Shown here: one piece after another, positions 8,073 to 17,100 of the stretch | How the letters are laid out: the number at the start of each line of letters is the position of its first letter | Position numbering within the stretch: position 1 is the stretch's first letter | DNA from: Cryobacterium sp. SO1 | Lineage (GTDB): Bacteria > Actinomycetota > Actinomycetes > Actinomycetales > Microbacteriaceae | Reading direction: 5' to 3' | DNA: 64,000 bases | Assembly: GCF_004210215.2 (NCBI RefSeq) | Contig: NZ_CP067394.1 | Span: forward strand, 1,736,001-1,800,000 | Notes under the pieces: model-generated | Seen by the model: only the letters and a program-made list of their open reading frames with translations | What the model was told of the DNA's origin: nothing | Databases searched by the model: none | Translations under genes and position numbers: made by a program

Positions 8073-9631
8073 GGGGAGTAGGTGCCAGTGGAGGCGGGGA
8101 GCGGAGCGGGCGCCGGGGCCGGATCACGCCGCGCCAGCGTGGGCGCCCGGTCGCCGGCCGGACCCGGGCGTTTGGGTTTCATGAGGTGGATCAGCCAATT
8201 GCGTGACGTGTCCCCGCCGGTGCGGATGAGCGCGAACTCCCTGTGGGTGCCGGCCAGCCCGCCGTCCGGCCGCCCGTGCAGGATGACGATGACCTCGTCG
8301 TCCCGCCATTTCTGCAGCGAATAACTGCCGGAATCCCAGATCGACATGGAGCCGGCGCCGTACTCTCCAGCCGGAATGTCACCCTCGAACTCGAGATACT
8401 CCAGCGGGTGGTCCTCGGTCCGCACCGCCAGGTGATTGTGGGTGGGGTCCACAGGCACTCCCTTGGGCAGCGCCCACGAGGCCAGGACGCCGTCGTGCTC
8501 GAGGCGCAGGTCGAAGTGCAGGGCCCTGGCGTGGTGTTCCTGGATCACGAACGATGCCCCGCCGCCGCCGCCCGAGCCCGGCGCCGGCGTCGTGGCGGGG
8601 ACCGGCTCAGGGGTTCGGCGGGCGTCACGTTTGCTGCGGTACTGGTGCAGACGGTCCGGTTCGGTTCGTGCGGCCGCCCCGGCGCCGCCGGCCTCGATGG
8701 CGTCCGCCACCGGGCCCAGCAGGTCCGGGCTCCGTTCCAGTCGTTTGAGCACCTGCCGGTAGTCGAGCTGCTCGAGCCCCGGCGACTCCAGCTCCCGCCA
8801 GGACCTGGGTGCCGCCACCAGGGGGCGCATCAGTCCGCGCAGGCTGTACGGGGCGATGGTGGTTTTGCTCGCATTGTTCTGGCTCCAGTCCACGAAGACC
8901 TTGCCGGCCCGCAGCGACCGGGTCATGGCGCTGAGCACCTCGCCGGGATGGTCGGCTTCAAGAGCCTTGGCCAGCTCGTGCGCCACCTGGCCCACCTGCT
9001 CGGAGGAGTGGCTGCCGTCCAACGCTGCATAGAGGTGGATGCCCTTGCTCCCGCTGGTCACCGGCAGGGTGTCCAGCCCCATGTCCAGCAGCAGTGCCCG
9101 TGCCCACCGGGCCACCTCCGCGCACTCGGCGAGGCCGACCCCCTCGCCGGGATCCAGGTCCAGCACCAGCCGGTCGGGTCGGGCTGGGGCGCCGGCCGTA
9201 TCGAAGCGCCACTGCGGTACGTGAATCTCCAGAGTGCCGATCTGGGCGAGCCAGGTGAGGGTGGCCACGTCGTTGACCAGGGGATAGACGGTCACGCGTG
9301 CCGTGTGCGCCAGTTCCCGGCGCGCTACCCAGGCCGGCGTGCCGTCGCCCAGGTTCTTCTGGAAAAACACGTGCCCGGGCTCCTGGGGCGTGCCCACCCC
9401 GTGCACCCAGCGTTTGCGGGTCGCCGGGCGGTCCCGCGAATGCCGGATGAGGGCATCCGCGACCGCCGCGTAATAGCCGAGGATGTCGGCCTTGGTGGTC
9501 CCGGTTTCCGGGTACATGACCTTGTCCAGGTGGGTGAGCGTGACCCGGCGGCCGCCCACCAGCACGACCTCCCGGTGGGCGCCGTCGGTGCCCCCGGCAG
9601 ACGTGCCTGCAGCCCTCGGGCCAGTTGCCAT
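8009..9631 (-). CDS. ligD: LigD polymerase and 3'-phosphoesterase domains (N-terminal part of split LigD)
   Basis: Processes DNA ends in Ku-dependent end joining. The first half is the primase-like polymerase with catalytic DLDPG and GSKGIHLY motifs and NNASKTTIAPYSLRG; the second is the phosphoesterase with HHARALHFDLRLEHDG and LEFEGDIPAGEYG. The order Pol-PE-Lig matches mycobacterial LigD. After IHLMKPKRPG a proline/alanine linker runs to TGTYSP and then leaves the ligase frame, ending in arginine-rich non-family residues at 8009. One more base in the G run 8073-8076 would read YSPMLARPG straight into the ligase. The ATG at 9631 was chosen over 9769, which would overlap ku. Confidence 0.88.
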   Translation of the reverse strand: MATGPRAAGTSAGGTDGAHREVVLVGGRRVTLTHLDKVMYPETGTTKADILGYYAAVADALIRHSRDRPATRKRWVHGVGTPQEPGHVFFQKNLGDGTPAWVARRELAHTARVTVYPLVNDVATLTWLAQIGTLEIHVPQWRFDTAGAPARPDRLVLDLDPGEGVGLAECAEVARWARALLLDMGLDTLPVTSGSKGIHLYAALDGSHSSEQVGQVAHELAKALEADHPGEVLSAMTRSLRAGKVFVDWSQNNASKTTIAPYSLRGLMRPLVAAPRSWRELESPGLEQLDYRQVLKRLERSPDLLGPVADAIEAGGAGAAARTEPDRLHQYRSKRDARRTPEPVPATTPAPGSGGGGGASFVIQEHHARALHFDLRLEHDGVLASWALPKGVPVDPTHNHLAVRTEDHPLEYLEFEGDIPAGEYGAGSMSIWDSGSYSLQKWRDDEVIVILHGRPDGGLAGTHREFALIRTGGDTSRNWLIHLMKPKRPGPAGDRAPTLARRDPAPAPAPLPASTGTYSPCSPGRAACRTCRRRSSGRTR

Positions 9632-9713
9632 GTGCCCAGCTTGCTCCAGGCCGGGCCGTGGGTCTAGCCTCCCGCCCTCGGACGGGTGTGTACTGGGGGC
9701 GGGAGGACGAACG

Positions 9714-10589
9714 ATGAGATCGATCTGGAAGGGCGCCATCACCTTCGGGCTGGTCAACGTGCCGGTCAAGGTCTACAGCGCCACCGAGGACCACGACGTC
9801 GAACTGCACCAGGTGCACGACGCGGATGGCGGCCGCATCCGCTACCAGCGCCGCTGCGAGGTCTGCGGCAAGATCGTCGACTACGCGCACATCGACAAGG
9901 CATTCACCGACGGTGACAAGACCGTGGTGATCACGGATGCCGACCTCAAGGCGCTGCCGGAGGAACGCAGCCGCGAGATCGACGTCGTCGAATTCGTGCC
10001 GAGCGGCCAGCTGGACCCCATCCTGTTCGACCGCAGTTATTTCCTGGAGCCCGACGGCTCCTCGCCCAAGGCCTACGTCCTGCTGCTACGCACCCTGGAG
10101 CAGACCGATCGCACCGCCATCGTGCACTTCGCGTTACGCCAGAAGACCAGGCTCGCCGCGCTCCGGGTGCGAGGCGGTGTTCTCATGCTGCAGACCCTGC
10201 TCTGGGACGACGAGGTGCGCGTGGCCGAGTTCCCTGCCCTGGAGCAGACCGTGAAGATCTCCGACCGGGAGCTGGACCTGTCAGCGGCGCTCGTTGACTC
10301 GTTCGCCGACGACTTCACCCCTGGCAACTACACCGACGAGTACCAGGCGCAATTGCGTCGACTCATCGAGGAGAAACTCGCCAAGGGTGACGCGATCGAC
10401 ACCGAGGCCACCTTCGGCCACTCCGAGGAGGAGGCCGGCGGAGGAGAGGTGCTCGACCTGATGGAGGCCCTGCGTCGCAGCGTCGACCGCAGCCGGTCCG
10501 GCCGCGACGAGGCGACGGCGGCCACCACAACCGCTGAGTCCGCGACCCGGGCCACAAAGAAGAAGAGCACGGCCAGAAAGCAAGCCTGA
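9714..10589 (+). CDS. ku: Ku DNA end-binding protein
   Basis: Ring-forming homodimer that binds double-strand ends and recruits LigD. The 291-residue protein begins with the typical MRSIWKGAITFGLVNVPVK and has the Ku core through about residue 250, including YQRRCEVCGKIVDY and KAYVLLLRTL. The tail after residue 260 is lysine-rich (TKKKSTARK), as in many actinobacterial Ku proteins, and probably touches DNA. The ATG at 9714 has GGGAGGA six bases upstream. It is divergent from ligD over 82 bp, the usual NHEJ pairing. Confidence 0.96.
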   Translation: MRSIWKGAITFGLVNVPVKVYSATEDHDVELHQVHDADGGRIRYQRRCEVCGKIVDYAHIDKAFTDGDKTVVITDADLKALPEERSREIDVVEFVPSGQLDPILFDRSYFLEPDGSSPKAYVLLLRTLEQTDRTAIVHFALRQKTRLAALRVRGGVLMLQTLLWDDEVRVAEFPALEQTVKISDRELDLSAALVDSFADDFTPGNYTDEYQAQLRRLIEEKLAKGDAIDTEATFGHSEEEAGGGEVLDLMEALRRSVDRSRSGRDEATAATTTAESATRATKKKSTARKQA

Positions 10590-10610
10590 GCCGGTCGGCC
10601 GGCTCCTCGG

Positions 10611-10616
10611 TAGACT
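10611..10616 (+). promoter_or_regulatory. Possible -10 element for the phosphatidyltransferase gene
   Basis: TAGACT ends 6 bp before the GTG at 10623, leaving no room for a ribosome site, so a leaderless transcript is suspected. No -35 match is seen. Confidence 0.35.
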
Positions 10617-10622
10617 CGTCTC

Positions 10623-11207
10623 GTGACCGGGCCCGTTCCAACCGACCTCAGCTCTAGGGTGCTGACGGTGCCGAATCTGCTCAGTTTCCTTCGACTGGCG
10701 CTGGTTCCGGTCTTTCTCGGCCTGCTGGTCAACGGCGAGGACGCCTGGGCGCTCCTGGTCCTCGCTGTCGCCAGCCTCACCGACTTCCTGGACGGCGCGA
10801 TCGCTCGCGCATTCAATCAGATCACCCGGCTGGGACAGCTGCTCGATCCCGCCGCGGACCGGCTGTACATCTTCGCCGCGCTGATCGGTCTGGCCTGGCG
10901 CGATCTGGTGCCGTGGTGGATCGTCGTCGTCGTCGTCGGCCGTGACGTGTTCCTGCTCGGGTTGGGCGTTGTGCTGGCCAACCACGGTTTCGGTCCGCTT
11001 CCTGTGCATCAGCTGGGCAAGGTGGCGACTTTTTGTCTTTTTTATGCACTGCCGATGATCATGCTCGGCCAGGCGTTCCCGGAGCTGTCCTGGTGGTCCC
11101 AGCCCGTCGGATGGGCCTTCGGCCTGTGGGGCGCGTACCTGTACTGGTGGGCCGGCGTGATCTACGCGATCGAAACCGTTCGGGTGATTCGCCTGCCGCG
11201 CGCTTGA
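10623..11207 (+). CDS. CDP-alcohol phosphatidyltransferase (PgsA-like)
   Basis: Membrane enzyme of 194 residues that moves a phosphatidyl group from CDP-diacylglycerol to an alcohol. The complete signature is present: D54-x2-D57-G58-x2-A61-R62, then G71-x3-D75-x3-D79. About five membrane segments are visible. The acceptor may be glycerol-3-phosphate (phosphatidylglycerolphosphate synthase) or another alcohol; sequence alone does not decide. The GTG start at 10623 follows the ku stop by 33 bp. The next gene, an FHA protein, may share its transcript. Confidence 0.88.
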   Translation: MTGPVPTDLSSRVLTVPNLLSFLRLALVPVFLGLLVNGEDAWALLVLAVASLTDFLDGAIARAFNQITRLGQLLDPAADRLYIFAALIGLAWRDLVPWWIVVVVVGRDVFLLGLGVVLANHGFGPLPVHQLGKVATFCLFYALPMIMLGQAFPELSWWSQPVGWAFGLWGAYLYWWAGVIYAIETVRVIRLPRA

Positions 11208-11250
11208 AGGCCCCATCCATCCGATACGATTTACCCGTAGGAGGTGCACG

Positions 11251-11742
11251 GTGGTCGATTCCGACGAGAAGAAAGAACCCGAGCGTAGGGTGGCGCCCGA
11301 GAATGCCACGGGGAACGTCGATACGACGATGACGTTCAGCCAGGAGTTCGCGGCGTCGTTGGCCGCACTCGACGCCAATGTCACCGTCGAGGAACAGGAA
11401 GCCATTGCGGCCCTGCCCTCTGGATCCGCCCTCCTGGTGGTGCGCCGCGGCCCCAACTCCGGTGCCCGGTTCCTCCTGGACGCCGATCTCACCACGGTGG
11501 GACGACACCCCAACGCCGACATCTTCCTCGATGACGTCACGGTGTCCCGCCGGCACGCGGAATTTCTGCGCAACGGCCGGGCGTTCCGGGTGAAAGACCT
11601 TGGCTCGCTCAACGGCACGTACTTCGATGGCGAACGCATCGACCTGGCCGCCCTCACCGACGGTTCCGAAGTACAGGTCGGCAAGTTCCGTCTCACGTTC
11701 TACGCCTCGCGGCTCGACCTCGTTCACCTGGCGAGCGACTAG
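11251..11742 (+). CDS. FHA-domain protein, GarA/OdhI-like
   Basis: Small phosphopeptide-binding protein of 163 residues. The FHA core has GRHPNADIFLDD (84-95), SRRH (99-102) and GSLNGT (118-123), the residues that contact phosphothreonine. In mycobacteria and corynebacteria GarA/OdhI control 2-oxoglutarate metabolism and switch when a threonine in an N-terminal ETT motif is phosphorylated by PknB/PknG-type kinases. Here the N-terminus has DTTMTF at 24-29, a likely equivalent. The following MerR gene matches the garA-Rv1828 and odhI-ftsR gene order, which supports the assignment. The GTG at 11251 has AGGAGG upstream. Confidence 0.87.
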   Translation: MVDSDEKKEPERRVAPENATGNVDTTMTFSQEFAASLAALDANVTVEEQEAIAALPSGSALLVVRRGPNSGARFLLDADLTTVGRHPNADIFLDDVTVSRRHAEFLRNGRAFRVKDLGSLNGTYFDGERIDLAALTDGSEVQVGKFRLTFYASRLDLVHLASD

Positions 11743-12440
11743 TGCCGGCGTCCTCCGCCCAGGCCAGACTGCCGGGCGCGACGTCACTCTTGAGTATCGG
11801 CCAGGTCCTGGCCCGGTTGACACCTGAATTCCCCGACCTGACCCCCTCCAAACTGCGTTTCCTCGAGGAACAGGGACTTGTCTCCCCAGCGCGCACCGAA
11901 TCCGGCTACCGCAAGTTCGACAGCGGCGACCTGGATCGGCTGCGACTGATCCTGTCTATGCAGCGCGACCACTACCTGCCCCTGAAGGTCATTCGCGCCT
12001 ACCTGGACGACCTCGATTCCGGTCTGTCACCCGTGCTCCCCGGCGGCGGCGCCCCGGGTCCGAGCATCCTCGTGATCGCCAGGCGTTACACCCGCGACGA
12101 CCTGCTGCGCGAGTCGGGCGCCTCCTCCACGCTTTTGCACGACGCCGTCACAGCCTCGATCATCGTGCCCGCCGAACACTACGGCGACGACGCCCTCAAG
12201 GTGCTCCGTGCCCTGGTGGACCTGCAACGCAGCGGGATCGAGCCCCGGCATCTCCGCGGCTTCCGCGGGGCCGCTGAACGCGAGCTCGGCCTGATCGAGA
12301 GCGCCCTGGTTCCCCTGGCCCGTCGCAAGGACGCCTCCAGCCGCGCCAAGGCGGCCGAAATGGCCGTGGAGATCGCCGGCCAGCTCGAGGTGATCCGCGG
12401 CAGCCTCATCCGCTCGGCCCTGGGCCGCCTGACCAAATAA
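11742..12440 (+). CDS. MerR-family regulator, FtsR-like
   Basis: Regulator of 232 residues with an N-terminal MerR helix-turn-helix (LLSIGQVLARL to SGYRKFDSGDLDRLRLI, about residues 16-70) and a long helical C-terminal half, without the metal-binding cysteines of classic MerR. Its position right after the FHA gene is the position of ftsR (Cg1631) after odhI in Corynebacterium glutamicum and of Rv1828 after garA. FtsR there activates ftsZ. The GTG start overlaps the FHA stop by one base (TAGTG), so the two are coupled. Function is inferred from synteny and fold. Confidence 0.85.
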   Translation: MPASSAQARLPGATSLLSIGQVLARLTPEFPDLTPSKLRFLEEQGLVSPARTESGYRKFDSGDLDRLRLILSMQRDHYLPLKVIRAYLDDLDSGLSPVLPGGGAPGPSILVIARRYTRDDLLRESGASSTLLHDAVTASIIVPAEHYGDDALKVLRALVDLQRSGIEPRHLRGFRGAAERELGLIESALVPLARRKDASSRAKAAEMAVEIAGQLEVIRGSLIRSALGRLTK

Positions 12441-12448
12441 GTCGTAGA

Positions 12449-12460
12449 CTGAAAGTTCAG
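12449..12460. promoter_or_regulatory. Inverted repeat upstream of the second MerR gene
   Basis: CTGAA-AG-TTCAG, a perfect 5-bp inverted repeat in the 147-bp gap before the MerR gene at 12588. It may be an operator for one of the two MerR proteins; the rest of the gap shows no clear promoter hexamers. Confidence 0.35.
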
Positions 12461-12587
12461 CTCAGCGAATCTACCGGGTTCCTTCGACACGCCGAGACGT
12501 TCGGACGGATGTCATCGGTTGAGGCCCCCGGCCTCGCTAACGTTGAAGTGCGGCCTGAAGGTTCGCATCCACCCCCGAGAGGCGCGC

Positions 12588-13139
12588 ATGAGTGAGCTCA
12601 ATCCCCGAGACGATTCGTCTCGGTACGGTCAGGGACTGCTCTTCACCGACGGCATGCCTGAACTCGATGAGAACTCCGGCTACCGGGGCGCGGTCGCCGC
12701 CCGAGCCGCGGGCATCAGTTACCGCCAGCTCGACTACTGGGCCCGCACCGAACTCGTCGAACCCACCGTCCGCGGCGCCGCCGGCTCCGGCTCGCAGCGT
12801 CTGTACGGCTTCCGCGACATCCTGGTGCTCAAGCTTGTCAAGCGCCTGCTCGACACCGGCATCTCCCTGCAGCAGATCCGCACCGCGGTCAACCAACTGC
12901 GCGAGTCCGGCGTCAACGACCTGGCCCAGACCACCCTCATGAGCGACGGCGCCAGCGTCTACCTCTGCACCTCCAACGACGAGGTCATCGACCTGGTCAG
13001 CCGCGGCCAGGGTGTTTTCGGCATCGCCGTAGGCAAGGTCCTGCGCGAAGTGGAGACCACCCTCGTCGAACTCAACACCCAGTCCAGCGACCCCTCCGAC
13101 GAGTTGGCCGCCCGACGGGTCTCCCGCAAAGTCTCCTAA
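12588..13139 (+). CDS. MerR-family regulator, Rv1830-like
   Basis: Second MerR protein of 183 residues. The helix-turn-helix region runs from YRGAVAARAAGISYRQLDYWART to RLYGFRDILVLKLVKRLLDTGISLQQI (about residues 25-95), followed by a short effector part with VYLCTSNDEVIDLVSRGQGVFGIAVG. No metal ligands are seen. A similar protein (Rv1830) follows the garA region in mycobacteria, normally with a bifunctional nuclease gene in between that is missing here. The ATG at 12588 has GAGAGG upstream; a longer frame from 12519 lies in the regulatory gap. Confidence 0.85.
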   Translation: MSELNPRDDSSRYGQGLLFTDGMPELDENSGYRGAVAARAAGISYRQLDYWARTELVEPTVRGAAGSGSQRLYGFRDILVLKLVKRLLDTGISLQQIRTAVNQLRESGVNDLAQTTLMSDGASVYLCTSNDEVIDLVSRGQGVFGIAVGKVLREVETTLVELNTQSSDPSDELAARRVSRKVS

Positions 13140-13152
13140 CCCCGCGAACTGA

Positions 13153-13193
13153 GAGAAAAGCCCCGAAAACGCACGCGTTTCGGGGCTTTTCTC
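13153..13193. terminator. Strong bidirectional terminator between MerR and ParA genes
   Basis: Perfect 16-bp stem, GAGAAAAGCCCCGAAA at 13153-13168 with its complement at 13178-13193, and a 9-nt loop. The stem starts with an A-rich and ends with a T-rich run, so it can act in both directions. Outer bases CGCGA (13143-13147) and TCGCG (13199-13203) also pair. Confidence 0.85.
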
Positions 13194-13216
13194 ACAGGTC
13201 GCGAGAGCGTACGGCG

Positions 13217-14029
13217 CTAGCTCGTGGGAACTTCCGCGTACTCGCCGATGCGCGCGGTGCGCAGCACCCGGTCCAGGAGCTGGTCGAAGTAGTGCGCCAT
13301 CTCCTGGGCGCTGTCACCGGGCCAGGTGTGCAACGGCTTCGCCGCGCCCTGGGCCTGCTGCAGGCTGGTGCGCTCGGGCAGCTGGGGGCTGAGTACCAGC
13401 GGGCCGAACATGTCCCGTAGTTCCTTGATCCGGAACTGGTGCTCCAGCGACGCCGTGCGGGCACGGTTGACGATGATGCCCAGCGGCTGCAGGCGCGGGC
13501 TGAGGCCACGGCGGATCTCTTCGATCGCGCGCAGGGCCCGGTCAGCGGCGGCGACCGAGAACAGGCCGGGTTCGGTGACCACGGCAACCCGGTCGCTCGC
13601 GGCCCACGCGGTGCGGGTGAGGGCGTTCAGCGACGGGGCGCAATCGATCAGCACCAGGTCATAGTCCTTCTCCACGGTGGAGAGGGCCTCCTCGAGCTTC
13701 CAGATGTCCCGGATGCTGGGGTGCGGGCCGTCGAAATTGATGGCCGAGGGGCTGCCGATCATGACGTCGATCGTGCCGGGCCGGCCACGGGTCCAGCCGC
13801 TGGGCGCAATGGCTGCGCGCACGACTTTCTCCTTCGGCGAAGCCAGAACGTCGGCGACATTGAGGTGGCCGGCGAGCTGGATGTCGAGCCCGGTAGAGAC
13901 ATCTGATTGCGGATCGAGGTCGACCACGAGGGTCCGAACACCGCGGGCGAAGGCGGCAGAAGCCAGACCAAGGGTTACCGTGGTCTTGCCTACCCCTCCC
14001 TTGAGGGAGCTAACGCTAAGTACGTGCAC
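13217..14029 (-). CDS. ParA-family ATPase, orphan (no ParB beside it)
   Basis: Deviant Walker ATPase of 270 residues. The P-loop KGGVGKTT is at residues 10-17, followed by VVDLDPQSDVSTG and the switch block VLIDCAPSLNALTRTAW. No parB or centromere-like repeat is next to it, so it is not the chromosome partition pair; orphan ParA proteins often position other complexes. The GTG at 14029 gives the compact start MHVLSVSSLKGG and is preferred to the ATG at 14050. It is divergent from pyc over 77 bp, and another ParA/MinD-like ATPase lies on the far side of pyc. Confidence 0.85.
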   Translation of the reverse strand: MHVLSVSSLKGGVGKTTVTLGLASAAFARGVRTLVVDLDPQSDVSTGLDIQLAGHLNVADVLASPKEKVVRAAIAPSGWTRGRPGTIDVMIGSPSAINFDGPHPSIRDIWKLEEALSTVEKDYDLVLIDCAPSLNALTRTAWAASDRVAVVTEPGLFSVAAADRALRAIEEIRRGLSPRLQPLGIIVNRARTASLEHQFRIKELRDMFGPLVLSPQLPERTSLQQAQGAAKPLHTWPGDSAQEMAHYFDQLLDRVLRTARIGEYAEVPTS

Positions 14030-14106
14030 AAGTAGATACGTTACCTTCACTAGTCTTAGAGAACCTAACCGTCAGCTGTGCGCCGCTCCCGGATCGAAAG
14101 GTCTCT

Positions 14107-17100
14107 ATGTTCACTAAAATCCTCGTCGCCAACCGTGGAGAGATAGCAATCCGCGCATTCCGCGCCGCCTATGAACTGGGAGCGAAAACCGTCGCGGTCT
14201 TCCCGTTCGAAGACCGTAACTCGCTGCACCGGCTGAAGGCCGACGAGGCCTACGAGATCGGCGAACCGGGTCACCCGGTGCGCGCCTACCTGAATGTCGC
14301 CGAGATCATCCGGGTGGCCCGGGAGAGCGGCGCCGACGCCATCTACCCCGGCTACGGATTCCTCTCCGAGAACCCCGAGCTCGCCGAAGCGGCCAAGGCC
14401 GCCGGCATCACCTTCATCGGCCCTGGCTCGCACGTGCTCGAAATGGCCGGCAACAAGGTCACCGCCAAGGAACACGCCATCGCCGCCGGTGTTCCGGTCC
14501 TCAAGTCCAGCGCACCGTCGCGCGACGTCGAGGAGCTCATCGCGGCCGCCGAGGAGATCGGTTTCCCGATCTTCGCCAAGGCCGTCGCCGGCGGTGGCGG
14601 GCGCGGCATGCGCCGCGTCGCCACGATGGCCGACCTGCGCGGTTCGCTCGAAGAAGCCATGCGGGAGGCCAACAGCGCCTTCGGCGATCCCACCATGTTC
14701 CTCGAGCAGGCCGTGCTCCGCCCCCGCCACATCGAGGTGCAGATCCTCGCGGATGCCACCGGCGAGACCGTGCACCTGTTCGAGCGGGACTGCTCCGTGC
14801 AGCGGCGTCACCAGAAGGTCATCGAGATCGCGCCGGCCCCCAACCTGCCCGAAGAGATCCGCCAGCGCCTGCACAAGGATGCCGTCGCCTTCGCCAGGTC
14901 GATCGGCTACGTCAACGCCGGCACCGTCGAGTTCCTGCTCGACACCGTGGGCGAGCGCGCCGGCCAGCACGTGTTCATCGAGATGAACCCGCGCATCCAG
15001 GTTGAGCACACCGTCACCGAAGAGGTCACCGACGTCGACCTCGTGCAGTCCCAGATCCGCATCGCCGCGGGGGAGACCCTCGCCGACCTGGGCCTCAGCC
15101 AGGACTCGATCAAGCTGCGCGGTTTCGCCCTGCAGTGCCGGATCACCACCGAAGACCCCACCAGCGGGTTCCGCCCCGACACCGGCAAGATCACCACCTA
15201 TCGCTCGCCCGGCGGCGCCGGCATCCGCCTGGACGGCGGCACTATCAACCCGGGCGCCCAGATCAGCCCGCACTTCGACTCGATGCTCGCCAAGCTCACC
15301 TGCCGCGGCCGCGACTATGCCTCGGCGGTCACCCGTTCCAAGCGTGCCCTGGCCGAGTTCCGCATCCGCGGCGTCTCCACGAACATCTCGTTCCTGCAGG
15401 CCGTGCTCGAAGACCCCGACTTCGCAGCCGGCGACCTGAGCACCTCGTTCATCGAAGAGCGCCCGCAGCTGCTGCGCGGACGAGCCTCCAAGGACCGCGG
15501 CACGAAGATCCTCAACTGGCTGGCCGATGTCACCGTCAACCAGCCCAACGGCGTGCCGATCACCCTGTTGAACCCGGCCGAGAAGCTGCCGAAGATCGAC
15601 CTCACCGTGCCGGCACCCGAGGGCTCCCGGCAGAAGCTGCAGTTGCTCGGCCCTGTCGGCTTCGCCAGCGCCCTGCGCGCGCAGACCGCTCTGGCCGTCA
15701 CCGACACCACTTTCCGTGACGCCCACCAGTCGCTCCTGGCCACCCGGGTGCGCACCAAGGACCTCGTCGCCGTCGCCCCGTACGTCGCCAGGCTGACCCC
15801 CGAGCTGCTCTCGGTCGAGGCCTGGGGAGGTGCCACCTACGACGTCGCACTGCGCTTCCTCGGCGAAGACCCGTGGGAGCGCCTCGGCGCCCTGCGGGAG
15901 GCCCTGCCCAACATCAACATCCAGATGCTGCTGCGCGGCCGCAACACGGTGGGCTACACCCCCTACCCCACCGAGGTAACGGATGCCTTCGTCCGCGAGG
16001 CCAGCGACTCCGGTGTCGACATCTTCCGCATCTTCGACGCCCTCAACGACGTCAACCAGATGCGCCCGGCCATCGACGCGGTGCTGAACACCGGCACCAG
16101 TGTTGCCGAGGTCGCGGTCTGCTACACCGGTGACCTGCTCGACCCGGCCGAGAACCTCTACACCCTGGACTACTACCTGCGCCTGGCCGACCAGATCGTG
16201 GCGTCGGGCGCGCACATCCTGGCCATCAAGGACATGGCCGGGTTGCTGCGTCCGGCCGCGGCCGAGAAGCTCGTCACGGCGTTCCGCGAACGCTTCGACC
16301 TGCCGGTGCACGTGCACACCCACGACACCCCCGGCGGCCAGCTGGCGACGCTGCTCGCGGCGTCCGGCGCCGGCGCCGACGCTGTGGACGTGGCCAGCGC
16401 CCCGATGGGCGGCACCACCAGCCAGCCCTCGGCCTCGTCGCTCGTGGCCGCGCTCGTGCACACCGAGCGCGACACGGGCATCTCGCTGCAGAACGTGTGC
16501 GACCTCGAGCCGTACTGGGAAGACGTGCGCCGGGTCTACCACCCGTTCGAATCGGGCCTGCGCGCCCCGACCGGCCGCGTGTACAAGCACGAAATCCCCG
16601 GCGGTCAGCTGTCCAACCTGCGCACCCAGGCCGTGGCGCTGGGCCTGGCCGACGACTTCGAGCTCATCGAGGACATGTACGCCGCGGCGAACAGCATCCT
16701 GGGCCGCGTGCCCAAGGTGACGCCGTCGTCCAAGGTCGTCGGTGACCTGGCCCTCTACCTCGCCGCTGTCAACGCCGACCCGGCCGACTTCGAGGCCAAC
16801 CCGGCCAAGTACGACGTGCCCGACTCCGTGGTCGGGTTCATGGCCGGCGAACTGGGCGACTTGCCCGGAGGCTGGCCGGAGCCCTTCCGCACCAAGGTGC
16901 TCGAGGGACGCAACATCCGGGTCAGCACCACCGAGCTGACCGACGAGGAGCGAGGCGCGCTGGACGGCGACAGCCCCACCCGCCGCGGCATGCTCAACCA
17001 GTTGCTCTTCCCCGCCCCCACCCGGCACTTCCAGCAGATCCGCGAGCTCTTCGGCGACCTGTCCGTTGTGGACACCGTCGACTACCTCTACGGCCTGCGC

